From: Polaribacter huanghezhanensis
GTDB taxonomy: Bacteria > Bacteroidota > Bacteroidia > Flavobacteriales > Flavobacteriaceae
Assembly (NCBI RefSeq): GCF_030444335.1
Contig: NZ_CP128595.1
Location: 434,001-498,000 of the forward strand
Length of the DNA stretch: 64,000 nucleotides
Direction of reading: 5' to 3'
The notes beneath the pieces were generated by a model. It did not search any database, was not told the DNA's origin, and worked only from the letters and a program-made list of their open reading frames with translations. A program made the position numbers and the translations under genes. Positions 18,256-26,226 of this stretch are shown piece after piece; position 1 is the first letter of the stretch, and each line of letters starts with the position of its first letter.

Positions 18256-18537
18256 CTATGGATATTTCCTTAAAAAATCTTCTAATGGAGCTAATTTCTC
18301 ATCCCCTAAAACAATAAGTTTACCGCCATCAATTTCTTGATAAATTTGAAAGCCACCACTCTCTAATCGTGTTAATTTAGATTTTCCTGAATAAACCCTT
18401 GCTTCATTAAAAGCTACAGTTACTTTTTTTCGATTTTGATTTACAACTAGTGCTTTATTGTTGTAAAAAGGACCTAAATTATTAATAAAAAAAATATAGC
18501 AAAAAATTAAAAAAGTAGCTCTCTTAAAAAAAAGATA
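18256..18537 (-). CDS. Small frame directly behind apbE, no canonical start codon
   Basis: The frame is open for 93 codons, from immediately after the apbE stop to the TAG at 18256. Its composition is protein-like: a hydrophobic stretch (ATFLIFCYIFFINNLGPF, about 7-24) followed by a soluble part with VTVAFNEARVYS, LTRLESGGFQIYQE and GGKLIVLGDEKLAPLEDFL near the C-terminus. This looks like a signal peptide or membrane anchor plus a small domain. There is no ATG, GTG or TTG in frame, so it begins at ATT or ATC, is reached by frameshifting at the T8 run at its start, or is decayed. The family is not recognised. Its place behind apbE suggests a link to flavin transfer (inference). Confidence 0.5.
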   Translation of the reverse strand, partial: YLFFKRATFLIFCYIFFINNLGPFYNNKALVVNQNRKKVTVAFNEARVYSGKSKLTRLESGGFQIYQEIDGGKLIVLGDEKLAPLEDFLRKYP

Positions 18538-19515
18538 TTAAAAATTTCTAAATTCTTTTATCGAAGCGTCTTTCTTTAAATGAATCAAAATAACTTTAAT
18601 GTTGTTGTGTTTTTTTAAGAATGTTTTTGTTTTTTCGAATCCCATTGCCATAAAAGCAGTTGCATACGCATCTACATCAGCACAATCTGAGTTTGCAATT
18701 ACAGAAGCACTTAACAAATTACTTTCTTTTGCAAAACCTGTTTTTGGATTTACCGTATGGACATATTTTTTGCCTTCTTTGGTAATTCTAAATTTTCTGT
18801 AATTTCCAGAAGTTGCCATGGAAGCATTTTCTAGCCGAATTGTAGTTTGAAATGATTGTGTCCCGTCTGTATTTGGTTTTTCTATCGCTACATTCCAAAA
18901 GTTTCCTTTTTTGTTTTTTCCTCTAGCCCTAATTTCTCCGCCAATTTCTACCAAATAATCATGAACGTTCTTACTTTCTAAAAAACGACCAACTACATCA
19001 ATTCCAAAACCTTTGGCAATCGAATTAAAATCTAAATAGGTTTCTTGAAATTTTTTTTCGATTTTATTTTTTTTCAATTGCACTTTGTCTAAACCAACAA
19101 ATTGCATCATTTTATGAATAGACAAACTATCTATTTCTTTTTTAGATTTGTTAGGTCCAAAACCCCAAGCATTTACCAAGTTACCAACTGTTGGATCAAA
19201 ATAACCATCGGTTTCTTTAAAAATTCGTTTAGATTTTCGGAAAACCTCAGTAAATAATGCATCAACAATTACGGTAGAATCGCCAGAATTAATTTTAGAA
19301 AGATCTGAAGTTGAAATGTAGGTTGAAAGTGATCTATTTACCAAAAAAAACAAACTATCAATAGCCTTTTGATACTTGACATTCTCTTTATGTAAAATTG
19401 TAATATGATAAGTTGTCCCGAAAACAAATCCCTCAAAATTAATTATTTGCATTTCTTTTTTTGAAGTACACGAAAATAAAATTGCTAAAAAAAACAGTAA
19501 AAAAAACTTTTTCAT
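18538..19515 (-). CDS. apbE: FAD:protein FMN transferase (ApbE), lipoprotein
   Basis: A 325-residue periplasmic flavin transferase with a lipoprotein signal (LAILFSC, Cys at about 16). ApbE moves FMN from FAD onto a threonine of target proteins. Typical blocks are present: YFDPTVGNLVNAWGFGP, LDFNSIAKGFGIDVV, VEIGGEIRARGKN and the metal-binding end SDCADVDAYATAFMAMG. The obvious targets in this window are NqrB and NqrC of the Na+ pump at 28498-34631. A TATCTTTG promoter element lies 20 bases upstream. A small unannotated frame follows its stop without a gap. Confidence 0.95.
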   Translation of the reverse strand: MKKFFLLFFLAILFSCTSKKEMQIINFEGFVFGTTYHITILHKENVKYQKAIDSLFFLVNRSLSTYISTSDLSKINSGDSTVIVDALFTEVFRKSKRIFKETDGYFDPTVGNLVNAWGFGPNKSKKEIDSLSIHKMMQFVGLDKVQLKKNKIEKKFQETYLDFNSIAKGFGIDVVGRFLESKNVHDYLVEIGGEIRARGKNKKGNFWNVAIEKPNTDGTQSFQTTIRLENASMATSGNYRKFRITKEGKKYVHTVNPKTGFAKESNLLSASVIANSDCADVDAYATAFMAMGFEKTKTFLKKHNNIKVILIHLKKDASIKEFRNF

Positions 19516-19535
19516 TCCTAAAAATTAAATAAAAA

Positions 19536-19543
19536 CAAAGATA
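19536..19543 (-). promoter_or_regulatory. -7 element TATCTTTG upstream of apbE
   Basis: On the minus strand this reads TATCTTTG, an exact TAnnTTTG match 20 bases before the apbE ATG. No clear -33 TTG. Confidence 0.55.
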
Positions 19544-19610
19544 CATTATAAAATACTCATAAAGTCATCATAAAATATCATTAATAGTCCTGTTATTAGA
19601 ATCTATTTTA

Positions 19611-19618
19611 TAAATTTG
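19611..19618 (+). promoter_or_regulatory. -7 element TAAATTTG upstream of the OmpA-family gene
   Basis: An exact TAnnTTTG match 26 bases before the ATG at 19645. Together with the apbE element it forms a divergent promoter pair in a 129-base spacer. Confidence 0.55.
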
Positions 19619-19644
19619 CTTAACAAATAATTTTTAAGAAAAAA

Positions 19645-20511
19645 ATGAAAAAAATACTACTTTCCCTAGCCGTTGTTTTTCTACTTGGTTCTTGTGTCTC
19701 TAAAAAAGATTATGTAACCTTAGAAGCAACACATCAAAAAACAAAAGACGAATTACTTGCTGTAAAAACCAATTTAACAAAATGTTTAATTGAAACAGAA
19801 AAAAATCAAGCGACAGCTTCTTCATATAAATCTAAAATTACAGATTTAGAAACTACTGTTAAAGACTTGCAAAAAGACAAAAGAAAAACATTAGAGTTTG
19901 TTGATAACTTAACGGTACTTACTAAAGGAGCAAATGATAACATTAAAGAAACATTGATCCAATTAAGTAAAAAAGACCAGTACATTAAGTATATTAGAAA
20001 AGCAATGACAAAGAAAGATTCTTTGAATTTAGCAGTTGCTTTTAACTTAAAGAAAGAATTAAAAGAAGGTTTAGACGATCAAGATATTAAAATTAACGTT
20101 GAAAAAACGGTTGTTTTCATTTCTATTTCTGATAAGTTATTATTTAAAAGCGGAAGTTACAATGTAACTGATAAAGCGTATAAAGTATTAGAAAAAGTTG
20201 CAACTGTTATCAACGGACAACCTAATATGGATGTTATGGTTGAAGGTCATACAGATTCTAAAACTATTAAAACAGAATTCTTAGAAGACAACTGGGATTT
20301 ATCTGCAAAAAGAGCAACTTCTATCGTTAGAATTTTACAAAATAAATTTAAAGTTACTCCAGGTAGATTAATTGCTGCTGGTAGATCTAGTTACGTGCCT
20401 TTAGCACCAAACGATACTGAAGCAAATATGGCTAAAAACAGAAGAACAAAAATTATTATCATGCCAAGATTAGATCAATTCTTTGATTTATTAGAAGAAA
20501 AAGCTGAGTAA
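19645..20511 (+). CDS. OmpA family lipoprotein with coiled-coil linker
   Basis: A 288-residue outer-membrane lipoprotein. The signal ends in the lipobox LLGSC (Cys17). Residues 25-95 are a charged coiled coil, and about 150-275 form an OmpA_C peptidoglycan-binding domain with VEGHTDSKTI, the WDLSAKRATSIVRIL helix and the arginine loop KNRRTKIII. It should tether the outer membrane to peptidoglycan. It has its own promoter element and is followed by a strong hairpin terminator, so it is a single-gene unit. Confidence 0.95.
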   Translation: MKKILLSLAVVFLLGSCVSKKDYVTLEATHQKTKDELLAVKTNLTKCLIETEKNQATASSYKSKITDLETTVKDLQKDKRKTLEFVDNLTVLTKGANDNIKETLIQLSKKDQYIKYIRKAMTKKDSLNLAVAFNLKKELKEGLDDQDIKINVEKTVVFISISDKLLFKSGSYNVTDKAYKVLEKVATVINGQPNMDVMVEGHTDSKTIKTEFLEDNWDLSAKRATSIVRILQNKFKVTPGRLIAAGRSSYVPLAPNDTEANMAKNRRTKIIIMPRLDQFFDLLEEKAE

Positions 20512-20528
20512 TTTTTTACCACATATTT

Positions 20529-20562
20529 TAAAAAACCTGTTTCGTTGAAACAGGTTTTTTTT
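20529..20562 (+). terminator. Rho-independent terminator after the OmpA-family gene
   Basis: A stem of AAAACCTGTTTC and GAAACAGGTTTT around a GTT loop, followed by a T run, 18 bases after the stop codon. Confidence 0.9.
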
Positions 20563-20576
20563 GTTTGTAAAATAAT

Positions 20577-20665
20577 TAGGTTTGTTTTTAAACTCCTTTT
20601 TATATAACTTCGCTACATATGCTGAACTTGTTTCAGCTACACTGAATATAGTTCATTACAACGAA
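20577..20665. repeat. Dispersed intergenic repeat, copy 1
   Basis: It shares with 46350-46440 a roughly 35-base block (TGTTTxTAAACTCCTTTTT, then TAACTTCGCTA) and then a CTGAAC-TTGTTTCAG imperfect hairpin. Both copies lie directly behind a terminator, in spacers leading to a plus-strand gene. It has no coding potential. Confidence 0.6.
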
Positions 20666-20705
20666 TCCATATTCGTTAATTAGAAAACATACAAAACCAA
20701 CCTTT

Positions 20706-21968
20706 ATGAAAAAACGTGATTTCCTAAAAAACATATCACTGGCTGTATTAGGCGCTCCATTTTATGGTAGCACTTTAGCTTCTTGTGCAGACGAAGCTGC
20801 TAAAACACCAGTAAATAAATTAGCTTCTAGTGAAGATTTCTGGTTAAAAGTCCGAGAAGATTACAAACTCAAACCAGAATATATCAATTTAGAAAGTGGA
20901 TATTATAATATCATTCCTAATCCAACTCTAAATGCGCTTCACAAAAACATCGACATGGTTAATTATGAAGGTTCATATTATATGCGAACAGTGCAATGGG
21001 ATAACAAAAAACGTATGTCAGAAAAATTAGCAAATATTGTTGGGGCCAAAGCAAAAAATATAATCATTACTCGAAACACAACCGAATCTTTAAATATGAT
21101 TATTAAAGGGATGGATTGGAAAGCGGGAGATGAAGCAGTATATGCAATTCAAGATTATGGTGCTATGAAACTAATGTTTGAGCAAGTTGCAAAACGATTT
21201 GGAGTGGTTAATAAAGAAATTTCAGTACCTAATCACCCAAAATCCGATGAAGAAATTGTGAGTGTATACGAAAAAGCAATTACAGCAAAAACCAAATTGC
21301 TTATGGTTTGTCATATGATTAATGTTACTGGACAAATCTTACCAGTTAAAAAGATCTGCCAAATGGCACATAGCAAAGGTGTAAAAGTGATGGTAGATGG
21401 AGCACATTGCGTTGGTCATTTTGAATTTGAAATTAATGACCTAGAATGTGATTTTTACGGCTCTAGTTTACACAAATGGTTAGCTGTTCCTTTGGGTACA
21501 GGTCTTTTGTATGTTGCTGATGAACATATAGATGAACTTTGGCCAATTTTTGCAGAAAATAAAAGAAAACCAGGCGATATATCTAGGTTAAATCATACCG
21601 GAACAATTCCCGTATATCATGACTTAACTATAGAAAACGCCATAGATTATTATACATTACTTGGCGGTGCAAGAAAAGAAGCCAGACTGCGCTATCTACA
21701 AGAATACTGGACTAAAAAAGTAAGAAATGTTCCTGGAATTAAAGTAAATACACCTAAAGAGTCTCATAGAGCCTGTGGAATTGCCAATGTTGGAATTGAA
21801 GGTATAGAACCTGCAGATTTAGCAAAAAAATTACTGGATGATTATAACGTTTTTACAGTTGCTATAAAATATGCAAATGTACATGGATGTAGAATTACAC
21901 CAAATGTATTTACCACGACTAAAGAGTTGGATATCTTTGTAAAATCCTTAAAAGAAATGGTGGTATAA
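20706..21968 (+). CDS. Exported PLP-dependent aminotransferase class V (isopenicillin-N epimerase-like)
   Basis: A 420-residue fold-type I PLP enzyme. The Schiff-base lysine is K257 in GSSLHKWLAVPLG, preceded by the cofactor-binding VDGAHCVGHFEF; TRNTTESLNMI near 115 is the phosphate-side helix. The N-terminus (KKRDFLKNISLAVLGAPF...LASC) looks like an export signal of the Tat-like or lipoprotein kind, with a possible lipobox Cys at about 27. Exported members of this family exist in Bacteroidota. Possible activities include cysteine desulfuration, epimerisation or amino acid lyase reactions; the substrate is unknown. A dispersed repeat lies just upstream. Confidence 0.88.
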   Translation: MKKRDFLKNISLAVLGAPFYGSTLASCADEAAKTPVNKLASSEDFWLKVREDYKLKPEYINLESGYYNIIPNPTLNALHKNIDMVNYEGSYYMRTVQWDNKKRMSEKLANIVGAKAKNIIITRNTTESLNMIIKGMDWKAGDEAVYAIQDYGAMKLMFEQVAKRFGVVNKEISVPNHPKSDEEIVSVYEKAITAKTKLLMVCHMINVTGQILPVKKICQMAHSKGVKVMVDGAHCVGHFEFEINDLECDFYGSSLHKWLAVPLGTGLLYVADEHIDELWPIFAENKRKPGDISRLNHTGTIPVYHDLTIENAIDYYTLLGGARKEARLRYLQEYWTKKVRNVPGIKVNTPKESHRACGIANVGIEGIEPADLAKKLLDDYNVFTVAIKYANVHGCRITPNVFTTTKELDIFVKSLKEMVV

Positions 21969-22002
21969 ATTATGAGTTATTGATTAAAATATGTAACAAA
22001 AC

Positions 22003-22368
22003 CTATTCCAAAATCTTAATAAAATCTTCAAAAGCTACATAATATGGTTGGTCTTTAAAAACCGGATTTTCTGTACTTTCTGCATTGGCAATTCCTACGC
22101 CAGCAAACCAAACTTTAGCATTTTGCTTTTTTGCGTGTTCTTTAAAAGTCTCCATCCAAAGCACATCATATTCTTCTGGAGTTTGAATATTATTGGTGGT
22201 TTTTACCAATACAAAAATGGTGGGTTCTCCTTTTTTAAACAATACAAATTGCGGATGTTTTTTTAATTCACTATTTACTGCAACAAACTCATAACCCATT
22301 TCTTGGAGTTTTTTTCCAATGATGTTCATTCCTAAATTATGCAATTCTTGAGCTGATAAAACTTGCAT
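22003..22368 (-). CDS. Small conserved cytoplasmic protein (often mislabelled NqrF)
   Basis: A 121-residue soluble protein: MQVLSAQELHNLGMNIIGKKL at the start, then an alternating alpha/beta pattern with FVLFKKGEPTIFVLVKT and AKVWFAGVGIANAES. It is a compact flavobacterial family whose members I recall being labelled Na+-translocating NADH-quinone reductase subunit F. It has no ferredoxin cysteines, no FAD motif and no membrane helix, and the true nqrF is at 28498-29808. The fold suggests a small nuclease-like or sensor domain, but I do not assign a function. It starts 3 bases after the helicase stop and is probably co-transcribed with it. Confidence 0.85.
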   Translation of the reverse strand: MQVLSAQELHNLGMNIIGKKLQEMGYEFVAVNSELKKHPQFVLFKKGEPTIFVLVKTTNNIQTPEEYDVLWMETFKEHAKKQNAKVWFAGVGIANAESTENPVFKDQPYYVAFEDFIKILE

Positions 22369-22370
22369 TC

Positions 22371-23729
22371 TTATTTCTTTTTATTGTGCTTGTTGTAGTT
22401 TTTGTCGCCACGAGTTTTTGGCTTTTTGTATTTCTTTGCAATTTCTCTTCGGTAAGAACCACCTTGGTTGGTTTTACTGTTCTTTTCGCTTTTTTCATGA
22501 AATGCTTCACCAGGAACATATTCTTTCTTTGTTCTATTCTTAGAGCGTTCTATGTCTTCTCTTGGCCGTTCATCTTCTGTTAACAATTCAGAAATTGCAA
22601 CTTCGGCAGGAAATGCTACTTTCGGAATTTTATAATTCATTAATTCCTCTAAGGCAGTTTTATCTTCTTGTTCTTTTGGCGTAGAAAATAAAATGGTTTT
22701 TCCTTCGTGTTCTGCTCTACCAGTTCTCCCAATTCTGTGCATGTAATTTTCAGGAAAATTAGGCGTATCAAAATTGATCACATGACTAATTTCTTCTAAA
22801 TCTAATCCACGCGCCATAACATCTGTAGCCACCATAATTCTGTTCATTCCGTCATCAAACTGACGAATAGAACGAATTCTGTAATTCTGAGTTTTGTTAG
22901 AATGTATCACACAAATTTCATCAGCAAACGATTCGTCTAAAGATTCAAACAATCTATCTGCTCCTCTTTTATTTGCAACAAAAACCAACACTTTGGTAAA
23001 GGTCTTTGTATCTTTTAATAAGTGATTTAATAAATTTACTTTGGTGTAAAAGTTAGGAACATCATAACATTCTTGTGCAATATTATCTAACGGCGTTCCG
23101 CTTACTGCAATAGAAACCTTTTCTGGCGATTTAAAAAAGTCTGTAATCAATCCGTCAACATCTTCTGTCATTGTTGCAGAAAACATAATGTTTTGTCTGC
23201 GTTCTGGTAAAATATCAAAAATGTTTAAGAGTTGAAAACGAAAACCCAAATCTAACATTACATCCACTTCATCAATCACCAATTTTTGGATAGACTTCAT
23301 GTTTAATGTTTTGCTCAAGGCTAAATCGTACAATCTTCCTGGAGTTGCAACAATAATATCTTGACCTTGTAAAATGGCTCTTTTTTGCACGTTGATATTT
23401 GCGCCACCATAAACTCCCAACACACGTAACGTAATATATTTTGCTAGTTTTTCTATTTCTTCTACAACTTGCAACACCAATTCTCTTGTTGGAACCAACA
23501 CTAAAATCCGTGGATGCTTTTGTTCTGTAAATTTTAAATCTCTTAAAAGAGGCATCATGTACGCAAAAGTTTTCCCGGTACCTGTTTGCGCAATTCCAAC
23601 TACATCTTTACCTGATCTTACTACAGAAAATGCTTGTTCTTGAACTGGAGTTGGATGTGTAAATCCTAAGTCTTCAACAGCGTTTAGAAGTTGTGTAGAT
23701 AAATTTAAATCTTGAAAAGTAGTTTGCAT
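22371..23729 (-). CDS. DEAD/DEAH-box RNA helicase
   Basis: A 452-residue ATP-dependent RNA helicase with the full motif set: the Q motif around PTPVQEQ, Walker A AQTGTGKT (47-54), PTRELVLQ, TPGR, motif II as DEVD (153-156, a variant of DEAD), SAT (184-186), ARGLDL and HRIGRTGR. The last 60 residues are a lysine-rich basic tail (to NKHNKKK), as in RhlE-like helicases of cold-adapted bacteria, probably for RNA contact. An exact -7 element lies 21 bases upstream. The 121-residue gene follows after 2 bases. Confidence 0.95.
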   Translation of the reverse strand: MQTTFQDLNLSTQLLNAVEDLGFTHPTPVQEQAFSVVRSGKDVVGIAQTGTGKTFAYMMPLLRDLKFTEQKHPRILVLVPTRELVLQVVEEIEKLAKYITLRVLGVYGGANINVQKRAILQGQDIIVATPGRLYDLALSKTLNMKSIQKLVIDEVDVMLDLGFRFQLLNIFDILPERRQNIMFSATMTEDVDGLITDFFKSPEKVSIAVSGTPLDNIAQECYDVPNFYTKVNLLNHLLKDTKTFTKVLVFVANKRGADRLFESLDESFADEICVIHSNKTQNYRIRSIRQFDDGMNRIMVATDVMARGLDLEEISHVINFDTPNFPENYMHRIGRTGRAEHEGKTILFSTPKEQEDKTALEELMNYKIPKVAFPAEVAISELLTEDERPREDIERSKNRTKKEYVPGEAFHEKSEKNSKTNQGGSYRREIAKKYKKPKTRGDKNYNKHNKKK

Positions 23730-23749
23730 AAAAAAATTAATTATGCGGC

Positions 23750-23757
23750 AAAGATAC
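23750..23757 (-). promoter_or_regulatory. -7 element TATCTTTG upstream of the helicase gene
   Basis: On the minus strand an exact TAnnTTTG match 20 bases before the ATG at 23729, only 15 bases from the end of the upstream hydrolase gene. No -33 TTG at normal spacing. Confidence 0.55.
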
Positions 23758-23771
23758 CATTTCTAAAAATG

Positions 23772-24569
23772 TTAATTCTCTAAAATTGTTTTTAAAGTAG
23801 CTGTATATTTTTCAAACCTTCTTACGTTGTGATGCGTTCCATTTTTAAGCGGAATAAACTCTTTCTTAGATGTAGAAATGAGCTTAAATAATTGTTTACT
23901 TCCTTCCATCGGAGTAGTTTTATCTTCTGTGCCATGAAAAATGGTAATCGGGCTTTTAATTTTTGAAATGTATTTGTTGGATGTAAATTTAAAGTTCAAT
24001 AAAAACTTCGGAATTACTTTGTATTTAAAGTTTGCCGCGTGATGCAAATCATAAAATGGGGCCTCTAAAACAACGTGCTTTGGATTGTTTTCTGATGCAA
24101 CTTTTGTGGCAAATGTGGTTCCTAAAGAACGTCCATACACAATAATTTTGTCTTCAGGAAATTGCTTTTTTACATACTCATAACTAAGTAAAGCATCGTT
24201 ATACATTTGGGTTTCATTAAAAACTCCTGTACTTTTTCCGTAACCTCGATAATCGATCACAAAAACATCATACTTAAATTGTGTGAAATACGAAGTAATT
24301 TCTCCCCAACGAATTAAATTTCCTTGATTTCCATGAAAATATAAGATAATTCCTTTCGGATTTTCTGCCTTAATATGCAATGCATTTATGGTTTGGTTGT
24401 CTTTTGTTTTTAGGTTTACTTCTTCAAAATCAAAAGGAAATTGATACACATATTCTGCATCAATTGCTTCTGGTAAAAAAATAATTTTTTCTTGAAAAAC
24501 ATGTAATAAACCCATAATCAATATATAAATTGATACTAACGAAATTAGTGTCTTTTTTAATCGTTTCAT
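23772..24569 (-). CDS. Alpha/beta hydrolase, membrane anchored (tandem copy 2)
   Basis: A 265-residue serine hydrolase with one N-terminal transmembrane helix (about 8-25). The nucleophile elbow is GRSLG with S148, the oxyanion motif is HGNQGN near 79, and the acid and histidine are probably in GTEDKTTP and NGTHHNV. It resembles the BEM46/YfhR group of membrane-bound hydrolases facing the cytoplasm or periplasm. The substrate is unknown. It overlaps its paralogue upstream by 4 bases; the two align along their length (DYRGYGKSTG against DYRGFGKSTG, IVYGRSLGT in both). Confidence 0.92.
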   Translation of the reverse strand: MKRLKKTLISLVSIYILIMGLLHVFQEKIIFLPEAIDAEYVYQFPFDFEEVNLKTKDNQTINALHIKAENPKGIILYFHGNQGNLIRWGEITSYFTQFKYDVFVIDYRGYGKSTGVFNETQMYNDALLSYEYVKKQFPEDKIIVYGRSLGTTFATKVASENNPKHVVLEAPFYDLHHAANFKYKVIPKFLLNFKFTSNKYISKIKSPITIFHGTEDKTTPMEGSKQLFKLISTSKKEFIPLKNGTHHNVRRFEKYTATLKTILEN

Positions 24570-25435
24570 TTCTTAGATGTGCGTTTAGTTCTTATAAAAT
24601 CGATGCTTGTTTTTTCTCGATCAACTTTAGAAACATGCTCACTATTTAAAATTTCATCCAAAGCGCTGTGATAGCTTTCAAAATTATGCAAATTTTTATG
24701 TCCGCCACCAATAATTGGGTACAAACGCGTTAAACTTGGTTTCATTTTAGACAATTTTAAGCTTGATTTAAACGGAATCATCTTATCATTTGTACCATGA
24801 ATAATTTTAATCGGGCAATCTACATATTTTATCCATTTGTAGGTTGGTATTTGATAACGCATTACCAAACCTAACGGAATAAAAGGCAAATAACGTTTTA
24901 CATTTTTAGACATGCTAAAATACGGACACGCCAAAACCAACATTTTTGGATTATTTACAGAAGCAACTTTGGTTGCCAAACCAGTTCCTAAAGAACGTCC
25001 GTAGACAATAATTTTATCTTCGTTAATGATTTCTTTTAGTTTGTCATACACCAACAACGCATCATCTTTCATGGATTGTTGACTCATTTTTCCGGTACTT
25101 TTTCCGAAACCACGATAATCCATCATGATAACATCGTATCCGTGAATGGTAAAATCGATGGCAAATTTCCCCCAACCTTTGATGCTTTTAGAATTGCCTT
25201 TTAAATAATACACAACACCTTTAGAGTTTTCTGCCTGAAAATGCAATCCGTTAATAACAACGCCTTTTTTTATTTCGAGATTGTATTCTTTTACTTTTTG
25301 ATTTTCGTACTGAAATATAAAATCTTCTGGCAATTTTTCTGGATGAAATAAAAAGCGTTCTTGAAAAAAATACAAGACAATACTTACAAAAGCAATGACT
25401 GCAAAAATGATTAAAATGATACTTGTATAATTCAT
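24566..25435 (-). CDS. Alpha/beta hydrolase, membrane anchored (tandem copy 1)
   Basis: A 289-residue paralogue of the next gene, with an N-terminal transmembrane helix (about 5-24), the elbow GRSLG with S148, GTNDKMIP for the acid and GGGHKNL for the histidine. Compared with its partner, the oxyanion segment HGN is replaced by LKGN (79-81), which may change or weaken activity. The last 25 residues form a basic tail absent from copy 2. The pair overlaps by 4 bases and is probably a local duplication. It is divergent from the cupin gene. Confidence 0.92.
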   Translation of the reverse strand: MNYTSIILIIFAVIAFVSIVLYFFQERFLFHPEKLPEDFIFQYENQKVKEYNLEIKKGVVINGLHFQAENSKGVVYYLKGNSKSIKGWGKFAIDFTIHGYDVIMMDYRGFGKSTGKMSQQSMKDDALLVYDKLKEIINEDKIIVYGRSLGTGLATKVASVNNPKMLVLACPYFSMSKNVKRYLPFIPLGLVMRYQIPTYKWIKYVDCPIKIIHGTNDKMIPFKSSLKLSKMKPSLTRLYPIIGGGHKNLHNFESYHSALDEILNSEHVSKVDREKTSIDFIRTKRTSKK

Positions 25436-25525
25436 CTAGAATTTTATTTGCACTAAACTACTGATTTTAAATTCAATAAAAAACAGTAAATTTATCAACC
25501 TCTTAATTACAACAACCAAATTAAT

Positions 25526-25918
25526 ATGATAAAATTCTTAAGCAGCATCAGTAAAGACAAGATTGTCATTGTTTTTTTACTGCTCTTTCTAATTTCTTGT
25601 AAACCACAAACAACACTTCCAGATCCTTATGAAGCTGGCTGGAAAGGCAAAAAAGTTTGTGAAGTATTACAAGACAACACTAAATTAAGAGTGCTAAAAT
25701 GTACGTTTCCCCCTGGAGTTGGTCACGAGAAACATTATCACAATACACATTTTGGCTACACAATTACTGGAAGTAAATTTAGAATTACAACTACAGATGG
25801 AATCAAAGAAGTTGATGTACCGACCGGAAGTAATTTTTCAAATGAAGGAATTACCACGCATGAAGTTTTAAACATTGGAGATAAAACAGCTGTATTTTTG
25901 ATTATTGAACCTAAATAA
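25526..25918 (+). CDS. Cupin-domain lipoprotein
   Basis: A 130-residue protein with an N-terminal signal and lipobox (LFLISC, Cys at about 25) and a single cupin barrel. The first cupin motif is GHEKHYHNTHFGYTITG, with three histidines as likely metal ligands, and the second is the EGITTHEVLNIG segment. Small exported cupins bind a metal and may act as isomerase, dioxygenase or sensor; nothing here decides which. It stands alone and is convergent with the LytTR regulator across a 308-base gap. Confidence 0.85.
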   Translation: MIKFLSSISKDKIVIVFLLLFLISCKPQTTLPDPYEAGWKGKKVCEVLQDNTKLRVLKCTFPPGVGHEKHYHNTHFGYTITGSKFRITTTDGIKEVDVPTGSNFSNEGITTHEVLNIGDKTAVFLIIEPK

Positions 25919-26226
25919 GCTTAAAACGATGATAAAAAATTATGTGCAAATATGCTTGCAGAAATCAAAAAAATGTTGAATTCCTAAATCAAAAAACCGA
26001 CACATTTCTGTATCGGTTTTGTAAATCATTACTAGCCCCTAATCAAGTAATAATCTTTCTTTTAAAATTATGATTTATTCCTCTTTACGTTTCTATGCAA
26101 TTAAAAATTAATCACATGCAACAAACGAAATCAAATATTAAATTTAAAAATAGCATTTCCACTAACTTATGAAGAAACAGTGTTTTCTTGTGAAGTTGAA
26201 GTTGATTTCTTTGTTATCCCCTACAT
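25919..26226. other. 308-base gene-free region between convergent genes
   Basis: It contains a bidirectional hairpin at 25991-26020 that ends the cupin gene. The rest is A/T-rich spacer. The only frame is an 18-codon one at 26116-26172, too short to support. Nothing else is seen. Confidence 0.6.
25991..26020. terminator. Bidirectional terminator between the cupin gene and the LytTR operon
   Basis: A stem of AAAACCGA-ACA and TGT-TCGGTTTT around TTTC, flanked by A and T runs. It is almost the same sequence as the hairpin at 28448-28480. Confidence 0.75.

Noticed and set aside
26116-26172. An 18-codon frame in the cupin/LytTR spacer
   Set aside because: Too short, A-rich, and without a promoter or conserved feature.
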